A stretch of DNA of 64,000 nucleotides from Boesenbergia rotunda (taxonomy: Eukaryota > Streptophyta > Magnoliopsida > Zingiberales > Zingiberaceae), in contig JAGFNQ010001116.1 in the NCBI GenBank assembly GCA_024364735.1, positions 115,036-179,035 of the forward strand, read 5' to 3'. Shown in pieces: positions 58,156 to 64,000 of the stretch. Each line of letters begins with the position of its first letter. Positions within the stretch are counted from its first letter, which is position 1. The notes under the pieces were generated by a model. That model was not told where the DNA came from and ran no database searches. It saw nothing but the letters and a program-made list of their open reading frames with translations. The position numbers and the translations under genes were made by a program.

Positions 58156-59054
58156 TGTAGGGCTGACCAAGTTGGGAGGGGTTGACTGGAAGGCCACGGA
58201 GGCAGTTGGAGGTAGCCCCGGATGGTTGCACATGGTCGATCGTTCAGCCATTCAGGCCGGGTAAGTCAGACGGACCATTTTCGGTCGGCATGTCGCCAAC
58301 CGAGTCATCCGATCATCCAATCAACTGCATCCTCTCCCGGTCGATCGATTTTTGCCCGACCGATCAAGTGTCACACCCTGCCAATGAGAGCTCCAGAAGG
58401 CGTCCCACCCCCTCCTCTCAAAGGACCTATCCCACCAGTTGGCCGGTTGAGGAATCAAAAAGGAGGCATAGGGTCGGACAACATGCCGCCAAGAGTATCA
58501 TACAGAAGATAAGGTTTAAAAGGCGTCAGGCGTATGAATAGATTTTTCAGATTACCCAAGCCCTGCGAGGGGATAATAAGTTGGCGCACGCCAACCAATG
58601 TGTCAGACACTTAAGGAATATGTGGGCAGCCATATAGTTAGGCCTGACAGCTGGTCGGTAGGTGACATACCCGTTTCCTTCCTCACCAACAAACCTACCC
58701 TCAAATATGAATATTTAAGATTGACAGGATATTTTGGCAGATTTGATCTATCACCCTCGCCTATATAAGGGTTCTCATTCCTTCACGCACAGGCATGCTC
58801 TACAGTTCTTCTAGTTTTCCTCTCTCATTTCTTGTTCGCCGGAGTTCTGACTTGATCGTCAGAGTGCTTGTGCTGAGATACCCTGGCCAGCCTCTAACGG
58901 TCTTTTCCTTGCAGGTAGCGGGCATTCCTCCTTCCTCCCGAGTGTTCGACCGACTCTCCTGAGCGGTTGGCCAGCGAGTCTGCAATCAATCTTCGATAAC
59001 TACTTCTCAGCCGCGTCATTAGTCGGTCGCCCTCTTTGCTTGCCGACATGATCA
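58156..59054 (+). repeat. LTR-E 3' LTR (899 bp)
   Basis: Diverged copy of 44101-45029 with the same TATA word (CCTATATAAGGG near 58760) and the same terminal GATCA. No polypurine tract directly adjoins it; CCCAAGGGGAAGAC lies about 50 bases upstream. Confidence 0.82.
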
Positions 59055-59461
59055 GTTCATAATTCTAACAATTTAAATCATCAAAGACAGTATGCGAATC
59101 TGGATTGTAAAGTTCATGACAGACACAACATTGAAAAAAATGATTAACGAGATTGGGTAACGTCGAACCTCGGGCGACCGACCTGACCCTATGAAAGTTT
59201 CCAACTGGCCACCAGGGTAATTTGGAAAGTATTCGCGACGAGCGGTTTAGAAACACAGCATCCCAGGGGTCGCGTCTCATTTGGAGGAAAAATTCCTGCA
59301 AAATGCCCCGTAGTTGGAGATCAACCGTGGATGCATGGGATGATAACTAGTCGCACTTCCGCTGCACCATAACCTCGGAGAAATAGACACAATATTGAAG
59401 CATATATCCAAGGTTGAAAGTTACCTAAGATTCCTCTTGATAATCACCTTCTTAATTCATC
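59055..59461. other. Spacer between LTR-E and the tubulin fragment
   Basis: No domain or repeat recognised. One minus-strand frame of 78 codons (59065-59301) is open but has no recognisable similarity. Confidence 0.4.
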
Positions 59462-59845
59462 TTAGTATTCCGCATCATCAGCTGTTGCATCCTGGTAGTG
59501 TTGGTATTCAGCAACGAGATCATTCATGGTACTTTTAGCCTCAGTGAATTCCATCTCATGCATATATCCTCTCCAGTGTACCAATGCAAGAACGGTTGCC
59601 TTCGGAACATGACGGTAATTAAATTGATCACTAACTCGATGGAACGTCTCTTGCATTGAAGTCGAGTTTCATATCGATGAATGTAGATGACATCTTCAAT
59701 CCAGTTGGAGGTATATAACAAACAGTCGATTTGACATTGTTTGGAATCCACTTCACGAAGTAAGATGAGTTCTTGTTTTGCACATTAAGCATTTGTTCGT
59801 CAACTTCTTTAGTGTTCATTTTGCCATGAAACATGACAGACTATA
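59462..59845 (-). pseudogene. Beta-tubulin C-terminal fragment
   Basis: On the minus strand the reading passes through the beta-tubulin C-terminal third: KMNTKEVDEQMLNVQNKNSS, YFVKWIPNNVKSTVC, IPPTGLKMSSTFI (frame one). The next frame gives SMQETFHRVSDQF, another MFRRQPFLHWYTGE, and finally MEFTEAKSTMNDLVAEYQHY and QDATADDAEY before TAA. At least three frameshifts occur, two of which compensate. The acidic tail typical of beta-tubulin is missing, and nothing upstream of the RGKMSTKEV block is present. No poly(A) run is seen, and this region lies within one exon in plants, so a processed origin cannot be judged. Confidence 0.9.
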
Positions 59846-59859
59846 AGAAAACCTTCAAA

Positions 59860-60110
59860 CAATGATGGAATTATAATTCCATCTTAATTTAAGACTGACA
59901 AAATTATAATTTCGTCGTAATATCGGTTGTTATCATATTTAATCTATTTAAATTAGAGAAGGAATTTAATTTCATTGCTAATATAGTAACGGAAATAAAT
60001 TTCGTAGCTATTTTAGTGATAAATATTTAATTTGTCACTGAAATAGCGATGAAAATTTAATTTCATAGCTAAATTAGTGATGAAATTAAATTTTCATCAC
60101 TAATTTAAAA
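59860..60110. repeat. Array of inverted TTAGTGATGAAA-type words
   Basis: Variants of ATGAAATTAAATTTTCAT and TAGCTA/TAGTGA recur six or so times. The best unit has 12-bp arms TTAGTGATGAAA (60074-60085) and TTTCATCACTAA (60092-60103) around TTAAAT. This resembles the subterminal repeats of plant CACTA elements. Confidence 0.65.
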
Positions 60111-60579
60111 TATTAGGGTTTTCGGCCTGATTTTTGTTTCTATCTCCCCAATCTCTCTCGACCTCTTGTCGGCGTCGTCCTCCTTAGTAAGCAATCTCCT
60201 CTCTGGACTTCATTGTCGTAGCAGCAGGGTAGTGGCAGTGAAGCCTCCACACGATGGCTACTTGGCCATCGTTAAGGTGGTCGGGAGAGGTAAATAGATC
60301 CAAACCCACAATCGCCAATCTTGCAGCGAGGTCAAAGCTGTTGGTGGAGGCACGGTGCTACTCCTAGGAGTAGATCAGCTGTTGAATGTGGTGTTGTAGT
60401 AGGAAATCGAACATGGGAGCAGAGCCATGGTCGCCCCAACGACAACGACAGCGAAACGAGACCGCAGCTGTCCATAAAGAAATGAAGAGTAGGAGGATGC
60501 AAGTGACGAAAAAGAGGAAAGTCGTGATTGGAAGCAAGCATCCGGAGGCTGAGGAGCTAAATCTATAGGGATCTTTATG
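60111..60579. other. Sequence with 5' UTR-like character
   Basis: C/T-rich words (TATCTCCCCAATCTCTCTCG, CTTGTCGGCGTCGTCCTCC) followed by short frames only. It may be a captured gene leader; no coding exon is recognised. Confidence 0.35.
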
Positions 60580-62225
60580 TGCAAGCAACTTAAAAGTGCA
60601 GCGAAAAATAAGATCTCTTGAACAATCCATGCGGAAAGATTCGTTCAAAAGTTCTATCTAAGAGCTTTACCTTTGTGCGTGCTCTTAACTTATCTTGCTA
60701 GTTCTTCGTTCACTGGATCTTTGTACGATCACAATGGTTGTGCCTCTAATAGTATCCACACAAATATGATCTTGATATTAGAGATGAACCACCTTAGTTG
60801 TACTAGCAATTTGGGATGGTTCACACAAAACACCAAAAACACAAGGAGTGTATTTCGGCCAAGAAGAAGGAGAGGAGGAAGATGGATTAATGACACTAAT
60901 GCAATTTCGAAAATTGCAAGAAAGGTTATGTATTCATCCAATGAATACAAAGAGTTTTTGCCTCTTGAGCTTCTCATCCTATTAATGCCAATAAACCTAA
61001 ATGAATACCAAAACCTCTGGGTATTCATTTTTGACTTTTCATCTTTTATTTATCCAATGAAATAGAACGACTCTTTGTATTCCTCTCTAATAATAAATTC
61101 ATTAAACCTTTTAATGAATCATTAACCCATCTTTAGTAGTTGAGTTTAATTTAAATGAGTCTAACTCGGATTTGATTCAATCTCATAATCCAATTTGATT
61201 CATTTGAGTCTAATTCAATTAATCTAATTTTGGATCACATTTTAGTCAAACTAAGATCAACATATCTTAGAAACATCGTGTTCTTTGTGTGTGACCCAAT
61301 AAGTTCTCGTAACGTTGAAAATGTATCTAAACTGTTTTAGACACACGAATAATGTGCGACATCTAGCAATGCATCATTACTATCCAAGTGACGAGAAAGT
61401 CGTGATCTGACCTAACCTTTCTGTATCTATTATAATATATGACATTGTCCTTCTATTATCGATATCTAGATTGATCAATGAGGCATAGACAGTGTCATCC
61501 TCTTATCAATCTTTATATTTCTTGATCCCTAAGTAGACTCACTCAAGCAAATGAGATCAATATCTCATATTGACTCATTTGAGCATGATCATGTGTTTTA
61601 GTAGTCCTACTCGATCAAGGGGCCACAGATATCACTCTCGTCATATGGGAGGGATAAATCTCATCTATATCGCTCACATCCCTCCGCATAATTCTTTGCA
61701 TACCCAGTGATCGACTTTATAGTCCACCCTGTTACGGGTGACATTTGACGATACCAAAGTATATAATTCCTTATATAGAGAATCATAGTGACTTTAGGTC
61801 TAAGGATAATTCATACCAATAGTCACTATGAGAAAGTTTATAACACTTATATAATGATCCATGAAACTTTCTCATGGCGGGTCAATTTAGTACATATTCT
61901 CTAGTATATATCCATGTGTCAACTTGATATCTCATATCTATAACTTGTGAGATTAAGTTATTAATTGACCTACATGCTAGTTTCAACGCATTAATATTGT
62001 CCTTGAATATTAATGTTTGACTAGAAATAGCTAAGAGTAGTGTTCTCTACATCATCTCACTATCAATTCAACCAATTAATATGATATATTAGAACTTACT
62101 ATCTAAGCACATTATTATATTTATTCATTTGGTACAAACATGAAGTAAATATAATAACTAAAACTTTGCCTTTATTAATAAAATATGATATAAAAATTTT
62201 TTTTAGTCAATCATCTGATAATTGG
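60580..62225 (+). repeat. Degraded copia-type LTR
   Basis: Long AT-rich sequence with words I recognise from a widespread plant LTR class: GAAACTTTCTCATGGCGGGT, TAGTACATATTCTCTAGTAT and ATCATCTCACTATCAATTCA in this order. No PBS, polypurine tract or target duplication is found, so the limits are approximate and no gene is present. Confidence 0.5.
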
Positions 62226-62479
62226 CTCTAGGGATAACACTAGCAAAAGCGGTCAAGTTTTTCAGAGGTGGGGATACAAAGGAAAGGCGAGGTGGCAGCA
62301 GACATCCCATGAAGGGTGAAAGGGGGATCCGAAGAAGTTGATGGAGTTTTTAGGGCATCCAATGAAGTTCCAAAGGGCGACGGTGAGGAAGGGTTTCGAG
62401 GTGAAGTCACGGATTAATTCAGATGGTGAGATATGTTGGGTTAAAAGTGCTAAAATTTTAACAATGCCCTTTACGCATG

Positions 62480-62727
62480 CCATTAATATTTAATTTTAAC
62501 ATATTTTTAATCACATGCAAAGTGTGCTGCTAATATTTAATTTTAATAACATACTTTGCACGCCATAAAAAAAGTTTATTGACACTTTTTCTACACGCTA
62601 TCATTTGTAAAAATATAATACTATCTCTAACGTGCTTAATTGGGCGCGTAGTAAAAACTATTATTAACGGTGCGCCCTAACTGTGCGCCTTTATGACTTG
62701 CTACAAAATGTCATATTTATTATAGTG
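62480..62727 (-). repeat. CACTA-type terminal and subterminal region
   Basis: Read on the minus strand from 62727, the sequence begins CACTATAATAAATATGACAT, the conserved start of En/Spm (CACTA) elements. GC-containing subterminal words follow (GGCGCACAGTTAGGGCGCAC, TACGCGCCCAATTAAGC, GGCGTGCAAAGTATG). The body must extend to lower coordinates; the opposite end was not found. Confidence 0.7.
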
Positions 62728-62784
62728 AATGTTGTAAATTTATTTATGATTAGGTTACAATATATATGAATAAAGTATGGATCT

Positions 62785-63505
62785 AAATGGGTTAGAAAAT
62801 GGATTTATCATCGATAAATATTTTGATAGAGTTGAAGAGTTTGTGAACTTTGCTAAGTGTCATCCAAACTGTATGGATGGTAAAAAGTTACGTTGTCCGT
62901 GTAATCATTGTAAATGTAAAAAATATCATTTTCTGTGATGAGAATATTGTGAAAGTATGTCCCGGTAATAAAATGATTTTATTCCAAATTATTATAATTG
63001 GTACTATCATGGAAAGATGTGCTTCATCATTTGATCCTATTACTCAAGAGGAATCGTCATCTAATGACAATGCAATACAAGCAATGGTTTACGACGTGAT
63101 GAATACGTTTGATCATTCGAATATAGATGAAATATCAATACCAGAAGTTTAGAAACTATATGATATATTAAAGGCTAGTGAATGAGAAGTTTGGGAAGGT
63201 ATTCCTTCTGGTCATTCTCAACTATTAGGTATTGCATGACTAACAAATATTAAGGCAGAACATCATTTCTCATAATGATATTCCGATGACATTTGTTAAT
63301 TAATATCAGAGTTACTCTTTGTTGATAACATAATGACGGATAACTTCTATAGTATAAAGAAATTTTTAGAGATTTAAGTTTATCTGTAGAAAATATTACT
63401 TATTGTAAATAACTGCATGATCTTTTAGAATAAAGATAATGAACTTATTGAATTCAAAATGTGTAATCACCCTCGTTATAAACAACGTAATCGCATATCA
63501 GGAAA
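62785..63505 (+). pseudogene. CACTA (En/Spm) transposase N-terminal remnant
   Basis: Plus strand, several frames. A transposase-associated domain is seen as VEEFVNFAKCHPNCMDGKKL, RCPCNHCKC and, after a shift, FIPNYYNWYYHGK. Downstream come WEGIPSGHSQLLGIA, TNIKAEHHFS, LISELL, DNIMTDNFYSIKKFL, VNNCMIF and MCNHPRYKQRNR in family order. At least six stops and shifts interrupt it. It ends where the LTR at 63510 is inserted. The domain would bind element DNA ends. Confidence 0.88.
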
Positions 63506-63509
63506 GAAG

Positions 63510-64000
63510 TGTTGGAGCAATCTAGATATCTTGGATTTTGATGTTTGAGCAAAGGTTTAAGTTAGGTTTATTATTATATTTGATGTTGCATTGTGAGAAT
63601 GCAAGATACAAGTGCGAAGGAGAAAAATCCAAATGACATCTTGGCAAAGGAAGACCTGACAACAAGGACTGAGGTCGAAGAAAGCTCCAGAAGGCAAGGC
63701 GTGAAGGATGGAGAGGCATCTGAAAGACGCAAGGCTGATGGAGGAGGCTAGAAGGCTAGGTCTAGGTTGGTTGGGTGAGTACGAGTGTTGAGTGACTGTA
63801 CTCGGGGTTGAAACCCTAGATTTAGGGTTTGGGCAGTCGACTGTTGTATGAAGCAGTTGACTGGTGTTGGGCACAGAAAGATCAGTCGACTGATCTTTTG
63901 TGCAGTCGACTGATGTCAGCTGGAATTCGAACGTTGGGCTGTAACGCTAGAATTTAGACCAGTCGACTGGTGTTGGCACCAGTCGACTGGTAACGGTTGG
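63510..64000 (+). repeat. Start of another copia-type LTR (LTR-G), running off the window
   Basis: Starts TGTTGGAGCAATCTAGATAT, like the starts of the Copia-A, -B and -D LTRs, inside the CACTA transposase remnant. From 63830 it carries palindromes around CAGTCGACTG, for example AGATCAGTCGACTGATCT and ACCAGTCGACTGGT. Orientation follows from the TGTTG start; the rest is outside the window. Confidence 0.75.

Larger units (their letters stand above)
44101..59054 (+). mobile_element. LTR-E: internally reduced LTR element holding other insertions
   Basis: LTR copies at 44101-45029 and 58156-59054 share their order of words from start (TGACCAAGTT.GGAGGGG) to end (GCCGACA.GATCA). After removal of Copia-D2 and the solo LTR only about 1.65 kb of internal sequence remains. 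That is a gypsy-like PBS, a short gag-like start and non-coding DNA, with no RT. No exact target duplication is visible (TTGGA left, GTTCA right), and the LTRs are clearly diverged, so this is the oldest layer of the right-hand nest. Confidence 0.8.

Noticed and set aside
59065..59301. 78-codon minus-strand frame as continuation of the tubulin fragment
   Set aside because: No tubulin similarity; tubulin reading already ends at 59462.
62239..62260. CACTAGC as the left terminus of the CACTA element ending at 62727
   Set aside because: Beyond CACTA it does not match CACTATAATAAATATG, so it is not a convincing inverted partner.

Overview
This is nuclear DNA from a flowering plant, probably a monocot. 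Three ordinary genes are visible: a GPN-loop GTPase, a complex I subunit and an EF-hand protein. The complex I and EF-hand genes have the GC-rich 5' coding ends typical of monocots. They sit in a repeat-dominated landscape of nested LTR retrotransposons with plant-type primer binding sites, a MITE, a SINE and CACTA remnants. The species cannot be named from the window alone. There are two assembly gaps, at 13098-13521 and 43399-43702.

Left block, 1-24394: a minus-strand Ty1/copia element (Copia-A; gag, protease, integrase, RT and RNase H, all damaged) is split by a plus-strand element, Copia-B (1839-18885). Copia-B has a perfect 5-bp target duplication (GTTCT), two LTRs, a PBS and a PPT, but only a gag remnant and no pol. 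Copia-B was itself entered by a minus-strand Ty3/gypsy-like element, Gypsy-C (5663-15634; gag-protease, no RT), and by a 228-bp Tourist/Harbinger-type MITE.

Genic island, about 25400-41000: GPN1 (six coding exons, + strand), then about 0.56 kb downstream a two-exon NDUFA5 homologue with Site II promoter motifs and a 3.8-kb intron that carries a TIR element and a tandem duplication. CP1, an EF-hand protein gene on the minus strand, is head-to-head with a plus-strand telo-box/TATA promoter. Downstream of that promoter I find at least two box C/D snoRNAs whose guides match 18S and 25S rRNA. An AT-rich stretch without genes follows.

Right block, 41000-64000: a partial copia element (Copia-D1), a gap, a SINE with a 19-bp target duplication, then element LTR-E (44101-59054). 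LTR-E was entered by Copia-D2 (46530-55908, perfect TSD TCAAT, gag only; itself holding a truncated Copia-F). One base beyond Copia-D2 lies a solo LTR of the Copia-A family (55920-58003, perfect TSD AGTCA). A broken beta-tubulin fragment, a degraded LTR, CACTA-type ends and a CACTA transposase pseudogene follow. The start of another LTR closes the window.

The most unusual signal is shared by the LTRs of several of these families. They carry dense arrays of short hairpins or palindromes in which the loop or core is constant while the two stem arms vary together from unit to unit. Different families use different stems and loops.
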